The notes under the pieces were generated by a model, which saw nothing but the letters and a program-made list of their open reading frames with translations, was not told the DNA's origin and did not search any database. The position numbers and the translations under genes were made by a program. Below, one piece after another: positions 55,310 to 62,465 of a DNA stretch of 64,000 nucleotides. The stretch is from JAGVSV01 sp050952845 (GTDB taxonomy: Bacteria > Bacillota > Clostridia > Christensenellales > Aristaeellaceae), in contig JBMNLP010000001.1 of NCBI GenBank assembly GCA_050952845.1, forward strand, positions 1,116,001 through 1,180,000, in the 5' to 3' direction. Numbering within the stretch: position 1 is the first letter of the stretch; each line of letters begins with the position of its first letter.

Positions 55310-56149
55310 ATGAAACGCTCAAAGACTTTGCTCATCGCGCTGCTGACATTTGTTCTGACCGCCTCGCTGTTCCTGCCTGTGCAAGCTGAAAAGTTGGAAA
55401 AAATCGTCATCGGCGGCACGCCGACCCCCCACAACATCATTCTCAGCCAAATCGTCGATGACCTCAAGGCTGAAGGCTTTGACCTGGAAATCAGGGAGTT
55501 TACCGAATATCCCATCCCCAATCCCGCTACGGCTGCCGGCGATATCGATGCCAATTTCTTCCAGCATGGCCCATATCTCAGCGCGTACAATAACAGCGTA
55601 CCCGAGAAGGACAGGCTGGTTGGAGCTATCGCTGTTCATTATGAGCCTTATGGCTTGTATGCCGGCACTAAGAAATCGCTGGATGACTTGGCAGATGGCG
55701 ACCACATCGCCATCACCAACGACCCGTCCAATGAAACCCGTGCGCTGCTGCTGTTGCAGGATGCCGGCATCATCAAGCTGAAGGAAGGCATCACCTTTGA
55801 GTCATCGGCTACACCGCTGGACATCGTAGAAAACGTCAAGAACATTGTCATTGAGGAAATGGATGCCGAGCTGATCCCCGCGGCGCTGCCTGATGTTGCG
55901 TATGCTGTGATCAATGGCAACTATGCCATCGGCGCAGGTCTGAGTCTGAACGATGCACTGTTCATCGAGAGCACCGAGGGTGAATCCGCCAACTACGCCA
56001 ACTTCATCGTGGTGCGTACAGAAGACGCTGAGGCGGATTTTGTCAAGGCATTGCGCAAGGTGCTGTTCACGCAGAAGATCAAGGACTTTATCTTAAACTA
56101 TGAGGACTTCAAGGGCGGCGTTGTGCCGGTGTTTGAAGTGATAGAGTGA
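55310..56149 (+). CDS. metQ: Methionine-binding protein MetQ
   Basis: NlpA/MetQ family substrate-binding protein (279 residues). Signal peptide 1-26 ends LFLPVQAEK, with no lipobox cysteine although MetQ proteins are normally lipoproteins. Family features: ANFFQHGPYLSAYN near residue 83, NDPSNETRALLLLQDAGIIKL and VIEEMDAELIPAALPDVAYAVINGNYA. It completes metNIQ, with a 39-bp gap after metI and AAAGGAGA as ribosome site. A GC-rich hairpin at 56167 follows. Confidence 0.95.
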   Translation: MKRSKTLLIALLTFVLTASLFLPVQAEKLEKIVIGGTPTPHNIILSQIVDDLKAEGFDLEIREFTEYPIPNPATAAGDIDANFFQHGPYLSAYNNSVPEKDRLVGAIAVHYEPYGLYAGTKKSLDDLADGDHIAITNDPSNETRALLLLQDAGIIKLKEGITFESSATPLDIVENVKNIVIEEMDAELIPAALPDVAYAVINGNYAIGAGLSLNDALFIESTEGESANYANFIVVRTEDAEADFVKALRKVLFTQKIKDFILNYEDFKGGVVPVFEVIE

Positions 56150-56166
56150 TCTAACCTGTTAACCAA

Positions 56167-56194
56167 AGCCCCGCGGCTTATTGGCTGCGGGGCT
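56167..56194. terminator. Hairpin between convergent metQ and manA
   Basis: Stem AGCCCCGC/GCGGGGCT with short inner pairs. A T-tract is weak on both strands, so it is a probable but not textbook terminator. Confidence 0.5.
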
Positions 56195-56210
56195 GAAATG
56201 ATATCTGTTA

Positions 56211-56247
56211 TAGAGCAAATTACGCCATGATAAGTGAATTTGCTCTA
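56211..56247 (+). repeat. Minimal repeat A remnant A5
   Basis: 37-bp inverted repeat made only of the two ends of repeat A (TAGAGCAAATTACGC and GATAAGTGAATTTGCTCTA); the whole interior is deleted. Its right end supplies the TAG stop codon of manA (56245-56247, minus strand). Confidence 0.85.
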
Positions 56248-57213
56248 TTTGACCTGTGGCGCGGATACCAGAAAGCTGTTGCAGGTAACGCGCAGCACAT
56301 CGCCCTGGGCTGGTAACAGCGCAGTTTCACCTGCAGAGAGCGTTAGCTGCTTGTTGGGCTCATACGCTATTTGCATATCATCCAGCGCTGTCAGGATAGT
56401 GAAGCGACGTAGGTCAGGGGTCAACACGGCTTCTGTACAGCCGGTATACCGATCGGTTACAAAATACGTTGTGTCAAACAAACGCTCCCTGTCGCCTTTA
56501 CCGCCGTCCAGCGGCAGGGGAAGGGGCGTGGCAGGCTGAAGCTGCATGGCGGGATCGGTGACATCCAGCGCCTGGTCCAGGTGCAGCGTGCGCCTGTTCC
56601 CATGGCGGTCCCGTCTGTCCCAATCGTAAAAGCGGTAGGTAACATCGCTGGACTGCTGAATTTCGTACAACACAATGCCGGCGCCGATGGCGTGTACCAT
56701 GCCTGCGGGGATGAAAAAAGCATCGCCGGCTTGCACCGGCACGCGGCGCAGCAGCGCCTCTACCGCTGCGCCCTGTTCGCACGCGCGGCGCAGCGTTTGT
56801 CGGTCGACGCCCTCCTGGATGCCGTAGACCAGCTCTGCGCCCGGCAAGGCGTGTAGGATGACCCAGGCTTCGGTTTTTCCGGCTTTGCCTTCGTACTTGG
56901 CAGCATAATCATCGTGGGGATGTACCTGTACGCTCAACTGCTCCTTGGCATCAATCAACTTGAGCAACAGGGGAAAATCCCCCTTGATGGCGGTGCCCAT
57001 CAGCGCTTTGCCGTAGCGGTTCAGCAGCTCGGACAACGGGGTTCCGTCCAAATCCCTGCTGTTGAGGCCGGGGATGGCGCTGACCTCTAAGCTTTCACCC
57101 GTGCGGGAATCAGGCAGATCGCGGCCGTACAGGTCGCCCAGGCGCGTGCCGCCCCACGGCGTCATAGTGCCGTAGCGGTAGGCAGGTTGCATGACAATAG
57201 GGGAAAGGGCCAT
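56245..57213 (-). CDS. manA: Mannose-6-phosphate isomerase, class I
   Basis: Zinc enzyme interconverting mannose-6-phosphate and fructose-6-phosphate (322 residues, typical of the short Firmicute type). Zinc-ligand motifs are QVHPHD (96-101) and KTEAW (113-117); FIPAGMVHAIGAG holds a further His. The stop codon comes from the end of repeat A5, so the native C-terminus could once have been slightly longer. It starts 12 bases after the preceding gene. It would feed mannose released by the GH38 enzyme into glycolysis, though it sits in a different operon. Confidence 0.95.
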   Translation of the reverse strand: MALSPIVMQPAYRYGTMTPWGGTRLGDLYGRDLPDSRTGESLEVSAIPGLNSRDLDGTPLSELLNRYGKALMGTAIKGDFPLLLKLIDAKEQLSVQVHPHDDYAAKYEGKAGKTEAWVILHALPGAELVYGIQEGVDRQTLRRACEQGAAVEALLRRVPVQAGDAFFIPAGMVHAIGAGIVLYEIQQSSDVTYRFYDWDRRDRHGNRRTLHLDQALDVTDPAMQLQPATPLPLPLDGGKGDRERLFDTTYFVTDRYTGCTEAVLTPDLRRFTILTALDDMQIAYEPNKQLTLSAGETALLPAQGDVLRVTCNSFLVSAPQVK

Positions 57214-57225
57214 TGCGTCCTCCTG

Positions 57226-57582
57226 TCAGGATAAGGATTTGGTAGCTATCAGGCGCACGCCTGTACCCGCTACATCGTCGAGCAGCACCTGCCCGGCATG
57301 GATGGGCAGGGTCAGCCGCAGCGCACGAACTTCCTGCATGCACTGTTTGATACACTGCTTGGGGATAGGACGTTCAGTTTTTAAGCTGATGGGAGTTGTG
57401 CTGCCCATAACCGGGGCTACAGCCGTGACCATGCGCATGGGCGCAATGCTCTCCTGCTTGGCGTATGCTTCACCACGCTTGCAGGCAAACCCCTCCACGG
57501 ATACAACCTGCCCGTTGTCTACGGTGACGGTCATCCGGCAGCCCACAGGGCAGTTGATGCAGGTGATTTCCTGAATATTCAT
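57226..57582 (-). CDS. DUF1667 small cysteine-rich protein
   Basis: 118-residue DUF1667 protein. The N-terminal cysteines CINCPVGC (8-15) and a further Cys in FACKRGEAYA suggest an Fe-S cluster; MRMVTAVAPVMGS and RPIPK follow as in the family. DUF1667 proteins are usually encoded beside an anaerobic glycerol-3-phosphate dehydrogenase and an FAD oxidoreductase; neither is here. ATG overlaps the pepV stop (ATGA) with GGAGG inside the pepV end. Confidence 0.9.
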   Translation of the reverse strand: MNIQEITCINCPVGCRMTVTVDNGQVVSVEGFACKRGEAYAKQESIAPMRMVTAVAPVMGSTTPISLKTERPIPKQCIKQCMQEVRALRLTLPIHAGQVLLDDVAGTGVRLIATKSLS

Positions 57583-58964
57583 GACGCCTCCTGTTTGACG
57601 CCGGCCAGCTTGATGATGGCGCGGGCGAATATACGCATGCTTTGGTGCAGGCTGTCAGGCCGCACATACTCATCGGCCTGGTGGGCGATGTCCTCCTCGT
57701 TCGGGAACAGCGCGCCAAAAGCCACGCCTTCTGCTAGTGCGCGGGCGTATGTGCCGCCGCCGATAGCCATGGTGCCCTTTTCGAGTCTTGTTACCTCATG
57801 GTAGGCGTCCAACAGCGCAGTGACCAGGTGGCTCTGCGCAGGTACAAAGTGCGGTTCCTTGAAGGACGCCAGGCTGACAGAAAAGCCGGGCAGGTGCTGG
57901 CCGGCAAGGCGCGCCAGCATGTCGGTCCGCGTCATCAGCGGGCAGCGCAGGTCGAGCACTGAAAATATGTTGTCGGCGTCCGCGCGGATGATGCCCAGGT
58001 TGTTGGTCAGCTTGCCGGATATGCTGTCCTCCACCGCAATGCCCAGGCTTTGGCCATGGTATTCTAAGCCGATGGCATTGCGCAGCGTGCGGTAAGGCCC
58101 TTGTGCCCCCAGCTCGGTCAGGATAATCAGCATCTGCCCGATGGCATTGCGTGCATGTTCCGGATAGGCGGCATGGCCTGTGATGCCGGTGGTTTTAATG
58201 CGCACCGTGCCGGATGATGCGGTTGCCTCCACAGGCCAATCATACCGGCTTCCCACCTCTTTTGCCAGGCGCGCAAGCTCCTCTCCACCCTCAACCAGGG
58301 CCTCGGCTGAACCGGGTACGACGTTGCGCCGCTCACCCGTGTTGAAGGAGACCACCTTCAGGCCATCTGTAGGTGCCGGCGCCTTTAGGTGGAGTACAGC
58401 CATCCCTTTTTCCACGTTGATGACGGGGTACCCCGCGTCCGGGCTGAAACCGCTGCGCGGCATGCATACCGTTTTCTTGTAATGCTCAATGTCCTGCCAG
58501 CCGCTTTCTTCATCGCAGCCTAGTATCAGGCGGACTTTTCGGCGCAGGGGGATGCCCAGTTGCTTCACAGCGTACATGGCATAGAGTGCTGCTGCTGCCG
58601 GGCCTTTGTTATCGCTTGCGCCGCGTGCGTAGAGCTTGCCATCTGTCAGCTGCGCGCCGAAGGGGTCACAGGTCCAGCCGTCGCCGGGCGGCACCACGTC
58701 CAGATGCACCAGAATGGCAAGCGCATCTTCATCGGCGCCTTCTCCCATCTCGGCATGGCCGATATAGCCGTCGGCATTCAGCGTGCGAAAGCCAAGGTCT
58801 TCACAATCGCTCAGCGCTGTGTCAAGCATCCTGCGCAGCGGCGCACCAAAGGGAGCGCCATCTGACGCTTCGCCTTTTACGCTGGGTATTTTCAGCCAAT
58901 CTGTTAGCGTGCTGAGCATGGGCTCGCGGAGGCTGTCTATGATGTGGTCCAATTCATTGTTCAT
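57579..58964 (-). CDS. pepV: M20 family dipeptidase PepV
   Basis: Zinc dipeptidase of the M20A/PepV type (461 residues, normal). Metal and catalytic residues: H87 and D89 in VHLDVVPPG, D118 in GASDNKGP, and E152-E153 in GCDEESGW. The lid-domain insertion lies at about residues 180-360. It hydrolyses dipeptides in the cytoplasm. It is translationally coupled to patB upstream and the DUF1667 gene downstream by ATGA overlaps. Confidence 0.93.
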   Translation of the reverse strand: MNNELDHIIDSLREPMLSTLTDWLKIPSVKGEASDGAPFGAPLRRMLDTALSDCEDLGFRTLNADGYIGHAEMGEGADEDALAILVHLDVVPPGDGWTCDPFGAQLTDGKLYARGASDNKGPAAAALYAMYAVKQLGIPLRRKVRLILGCDEESGWQDIEHYKKTVCMPRSGFSPDAGYPVINVEKGMAVLHLKAPAPTDGLKVVSFNTGERRNVVPGSAEALVEGGEELARLAKEVGSRYDWPVEATASSGTVRIKTTGITGHAAYPEHARNAIGQMLIILTELGAQGPYRTLRNAIGLEYHGQSLGIAVEDSISGKLTNNLGIIRADADNIFSVLDLRCPLMTRTDMLARLAGQHLPGFSVSLASFKEPHFVPAQSHLVTALLDAYHEVTRLEKGTMAIGGGTYARALAEGVAFGALFPNEEDIAHQADEYVRPDSLHQSMRIFARAIIKLAGVKQEAS

Positions 58965-60160
58965 CGTCCGGCTCCTTGTTGCTTCAACGTATCATGCATT
59001 GCTGCGGCAAACCGCGATAAGCCTTCTGTCAGCTGGTCGGTAGGGCAGCCGAAATTGATGCGTATATAACCTGCACCTGTTTCTCTGCCGTAGACGACGC
59101 CGCTGTAGGGCAGAACGCCATGCCGGTTACAACTGGCCATCAGCGCCTCCTGGTCGGTGCCGTATGGCTGCACGTGAACCCAGGCCAGGTATGTGGCTTC
59201 AATCGGCGTTACCATGGCATCCGGCAGCTCGTGGGCCAGCTGGCTTGTCAGCAAGGTGCGGTTGCGGTTCAGGTAGGCGATCAGCCCGTCCAGCCAGTCA
59301 TCGCATGCCGTATAGGCGGCCTTGGATGCTACCATAGCGAACAGGTTGCTGCTTACTACGCCATGCTGTTGCAGCCAGAAAGCGATCTTTTGCCGCATCG
59401 GCTTGTCTTTGGCTACCAATGTGGCTTGCTTCAGGCCGGCGATGTTGTATGTTTTGCTGGGGGCGCTCAGGCACACCGTATGGCTGGCAGCCGCTTCGAT
59501 GCACAGCATGGAATAGAAGCTGCCCGGGGGATAGACAAAATCCGCGTGGATTTCGTCCGACACCAGCACCGCGTTGTACCTGATCAGCAAGGAGGAGAGC
59601 GCAGCCAGCTCATCTGCCGACCAAAGCCGGGATACCGGGTTGTGCGGGTTACACAGGAGCATGATCTTCGCGCCATTTTTCAGACATTGTTCCACCATGT
59701 CCAGGTCCATGCTGTAACGGCCGCGGTTGTCGGGGCGCAGCGGCGCTTCCATCAGCCGCCGCCCGGCGTCGGCGATGGTGGAATGGAAGGGGCCATATAC
59801 CGGGGGTTGGATGATGACGCCGTCTCCTTCCTGTGTCAGGGCGCCAATGCATGCGCGCAGACCGGACACGACAGTTGGCAGCGTCAGCATGTGATCAGGC
59901 AATACCGAAGCGCCATGCCGTCTCTGCCAATAAGCGCAAAATGCCGTGCGGCATTCGTCGCTCTCGTATGTGTAGCCGTAGCTGGGGTGCGCGGCGCGCT
60001 GCTGAATTGCTTCCTGTATAGCTGGCGCACAGGCAAAGTCCATGTCTGCCACCCACATCGGGATGACGCCGTCCAGGTTCAGGCCGGGCGCGCTCCATTT
60101 GACGCTGTTGGTGCCCTGTCGGTCGATGCGTTGGTCGAAAAAAGAAAAATCAAATGGCAT
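58961..60160 (-). CDS. PatB/MalY-type cystathionine beta-lyase (C-S lyase)
   Basis: PLP enzyme of fold type I, MalY/PatB group (399 residues). It cleaves C-S bonds of cystathionine or cysteine conjugates, or transaminates aromatic acids. Seen are PMWVADMDF (35-43), LCNPHNPVSRLW (169-180), SDEIHADFVYP (201-211) and the PLP lysine K236 in SAPSKTYNIAGL. It overlaps rsmC by 11 bases and pepV by ATGA. A role in methionine/cysteine supply is plausible beside metNIQ, but the operons are separate. Confidence 0.93.
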   Translation of the reverse strand: MPFDFSFFDQRIDRQGTNSVKWSAPGLNLDGVIPMWVADMDFACAPAIQEAIQQRAAHPSYGYTYESDECRTAFCAYWQRRHGASVLPDHMLTLPTVVSGLRACIGALTQEGDGVIIQPPVYGPFHSTIADAGRRLMEAPLRPDNRGRYSMDLDMVEQCLKNGAKIMLLCNPHNPVSRLWSADELAALSSLLIRYNAVLVSDEIHADFVYPPGSFYSMLCIEAAASHTVCLSAPSKTYNIAGLKQATLVAKDKPMRQKIAFWLQQHGVVSSNLFAMVASKAAYTACDDWLDGLIAYLNRNRTLLTSQLAHELPDAMVTPIEATYLAWVHVQPYGTDQEALMASCNRHGVLPYSGVVYGRETGAGYIRINFGCPTDQLTEGLSRFAAAMHDTLKQQGAGR

Positions 60161-60764
60161 GCTGTTGGTCTCCCTTGCATTGTATCACTCGATAGCCGCC
60201 GCTGCGGCTGATGACGCTGACGTCGGTGAAAAGCGTGCCCAGGTATCGGAAGGCGGAATCGGCGCCCTGTTGTTTGCGAATCACTACGTATAGATCACCG
60301 TGCGTGTTAAGATGCTGTGCGCATTCGCCAAAGAGCCGATACACCACCTGCTTGCCTGCCCGGATCGGCGGGTTGAACAGAATGGTGTCAAACAGGCCGT
60401 TGATTTGCGCGAATCCATCGCTGACCAGGGTTTCAGCCTTTACATTGTTCAAGGCTGCATTATGCCTGGCTAAGCTGACGGCGCGGGGGTTGATGTCGGT
60501 CATCATGACCTTGGTTTTAGGATACAGAGCGCTTGTGATGACTCCTATGGCTCCCCAGCCGCAACCCAAGTCCAGCACACGCCCGTTGAGAGAAGTCGGC
60601 AGCGACCGCAGCAGCAGCTGCGTGCCCTTGTCCATCTGCCCGTGGGAAAATACGCAGCTGTCGGTTTTGAATACAAAGCTGCGGCCTGCCCAGGTCAGGG
60701 TCACCGTCCTGGGGTTGCTGTCGCTCTTAGGCGCCGGGGAAAAATAATGCTGGTTGTCCTTCAT
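60150..60764 (-). CDS. RsmC-like class I methyltransferase
   Basis: SAM-dependent methyltransferase with the MTS/RsmC domain (204 residues), like the single-domain YbxB proteins of Firmicutes. SAM motif VLDLGCGWGAIG (63-74) and catalytic NPPI (131-134) for guanine N2 methylation of rRNA. ATG 60764 overlaps the rsuA stop (ATGA) with a GGTGG ribosome site; the longer frame starts inside rsuA. The likely substrate is 16S rRNA guanine (by family). Confidence 0.92.
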   Translation of the reverse strand: MKDNQHYFSPAPKSDSNPRTVTLTWAGRSFVFKTDSCVFSHGQMDKGTQLLLRSLPTSLNGRVLDLGCGWGAIGVITSALYPKTKVMMTDINPRAVSLARHNAALNNVKAETLVSDGFAQINGLFDTILFNPPIRAGKQVVYRLFGECAQHLNTHGDLYVVIRKQQGADSAFRYLGTLFTDVSVISRSGGYRVIQCKGDQQHAI

Positions 60765-61483
60765 GCTGCCACCGTCCCGGTCAGAGCGTGCCATTCGTCA
60801 TCCGTCAGCTCGCGGTAGCCGCCGGGGCTGAGGGCAGGATCAAGCTGGATAGGCCCGAACTGAATACGGCGCAGCGCTGTGACACAATGCCCCAGCGCTG
60901 CAAACATGCGCTTCACCTGGTGGTACTTCCCTTCATATACCGTGACGACAGCCTGGCTTGACAGGTCGTTGGCAGCGACAATCGTCAGATCGGACGGCAG
61001 GGCCATGAAGTCATCCAGTGCGATGCCCGCTGCAAACCGGGCGATGTCATCGCTGTCCAGCATCCCTGTCACAGTTGCCTCATATACTTTGGGCACCCGG
61101 TTCTTCGGCGCTAAAAGGCGGTGGGCGATTTGCCCATCTGTGGTAAACAGCAGCAGCCCGGTGGTGTCCTTGTCGAGCCGGCCTACCGGCATGCAGCCGC
61201 AAGATTTGTACAGGGGCGGCAGCAGGTCAAACACGGTGGAGTGGCGAGAATCACTGGCTGCGGTCAGCAAACCGGCGGGCTTATTCATCATCAGGTGGCG
61301 TTGCGTCCGTGTATCAAGCAACACACCGTCCACTTTCAAAGGGCATCCAGGCTGTACTTTGTGCGCCGGGTCCGAAGAGATGTTGCCGTTCAGCTGCACA
61401 CGGCCTGTGCGAATCAGCTCCCTGGCGCCGGAACGCGTGGCAACAGCCAGCGTAGCCAGCAGCCTGTCCAGGCGCATGGTCAT
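60761..61483 (-). CDS. rsuA: RsuA-family rRNA pseudouridine synthase
   Basis: Pseudouridine synthase (240 residues) with an N-terminal S4 RNA-binding domain (3-48; RLDRLLATLAVATRSGARELI) and the catalytic GRLDKDTTG, nucleophile D104. The length and HQVKRMFAALGHCVTALRRI ending fit the RsuA/RluB group; 16S U516 is the likely target. It overlaps the upstream membrane-protein gene by ATGA and rsmC downstream, so two rRNA modification enzymes are co-translated. Confidence 0.94.
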   Translation of the reverse strand: MTMRLDRLLATLAVATRSGARELIRTGRVQLNGNISSDPAHKVQPGCPLKVDGVLLDTRTQRHLMMNKPAGLLTAASDSRHSTVFDLLPPLYKSCGCMPVGRLDKDTTGLLLFTTDGQIAHRLLAPKNRVPKVYEATVTGMLDSDDIARFAAGIALDDFMALPSDLTIVAANDLSSQAVVTVYEGKYHQVKRMFAALGHCVTALRRIQFGPIQLDPALSPGGYRELTDDEWHALTGTVAA

Positions 61484-62409
61484 CTTCTGCGGCGCGGCAG
61501 CCGTCCAGCAGCTTGTTCAACCGTGACAGCCAGCGCAGCCTTGCGCAGATAAACAAACGGCAGGTACAGCACAGCTAAGCCGATGAGCATTCTGAGATAG
61601 ACTTCGGTGGGGAAGTCGAAGGCTGTCAGCGTGGTCAGCAGGATGGAAAAGTCCCACTGCAGGTCGCCCGTCATCAGGCTGTTCAGATGGAATGCCGCGA
61701 TGATGACCACACAGGCCAACGCAGGCAGGCAGATCAGCGCATTGATAAATGACGTCCGCTTGAGGTTGTTAAAGCGCATTTTACGGATGGCTTTTGCACG
61801 GGTTAATGCCTTGGACACGCCTAACGCGCCTACCGGCTGGTAGTCGAACGCTGTGTCCCGGTGCCAGCCCAGGACGGCCAGCACAGCGAACACGGTAAAA
61901 GCAAAGGCGATCAGGGCGACGCCGTGCACATAATCGCCGCCGATTAGCGTGCCGGCGGTGCGCACCATCAGACCAAACTCATTAAAGCCTGTCATATTCC
62001 AGTAATAATAGAAGGCAGTCGACAGAGCCAGAAGGGGCAGCAGAAAAGGCAGCGCGCGCAGCATGCGCAGCGCCGATGCAGCAAGCCACCTGCCATAGCC
62101 GGCCAAAGACGACATGCTGCCTGACGGCTCTGCCCCCGACAAGCGGGACAGCATGCCACGGGAAGCATAGCGGAAAGGCATTACAAGCAACAGATATAAC
62201 AACACGCATAGCATTAGACCATATGCAGTAGCATGTTTCTCGGGAAAAAGAGGAAGGCTGTAGCCGGCAGCGGCATACAGAAAAGGCGCCAGCGCCAGCG
62301 CACGCAGCAGCAGCTGAAAGCACAGCATCAGCAGCAGGCGCGGAAAATGCCTGGCCACCGTGCGCATAGCAACGGCATGTGCTGGTCTGTTGGGGGATGT
62401 CATCTGCAT
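61480..62409 (-). CDS. DUF975-like integral membrane protein
   Basis: 309 residues with six or more hydrophobic helices (for example MLCFQLLLRALALAPFLYAA, LMLCVLLYLLLVMPF, VHGVALIAFAFTVFAVLAVLG). The overall pattern resembles DUF975 membrane proteins of Firmicutes; the match is by layout, not by a diagnostic motif. The C-terminus is basic (RLPRRRR). ATG 62409 has GGGAGG four bases upstream, or ATG 62403 ten bases; both are possible. It lies 56 bp after uvrA and is coupled to rsuA. Confidence 0.65.
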   Translation of the reverse strand: MQMTSPNRPAHAVAMRTVARHFPRLLLMLCFQLLLRALALAPFLYAAAGYSLPLFPEKHATAYGLMLCVLLYLLLVMPFRYASRGMLSRLSGAEPSGSMSSLAGYGRWLAASALRMLRALPFLLPLLALSTAFYYYWNMTGFNEFGLMVRTAGTLIGGDYVHGVALIAFAFTVFAVLAVLGWHRDTAFDYQPVGALGVSKALTRAKAIRKMRFNNLKRTSFINALICLPALACVVIIAAFHLNSLMTGDLQWDFSILLTTLTAFDFPTEVYLRMLIGLAVLYLPFVYLRKAALAVTVEQAAGRLPRRRR

Positions 62410-62465
62410 GGTGCCTCCCTTGATATCAATCGCAATCCGAATTATACGCCATGGCATGGGAATTA

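Noticed and set aside
6138..56247. CRISPR array
   Set aside because: The dispersed repeats A and B are long palindromes spread over 50 kb in both orientations, with no short regularly spaced units and no cas genes.
59120..60211. 363-codon open frame on the plus strand
   Set aside because: Antisense to the PatB/MalY gene, which has all PLP motifs in the other frame.
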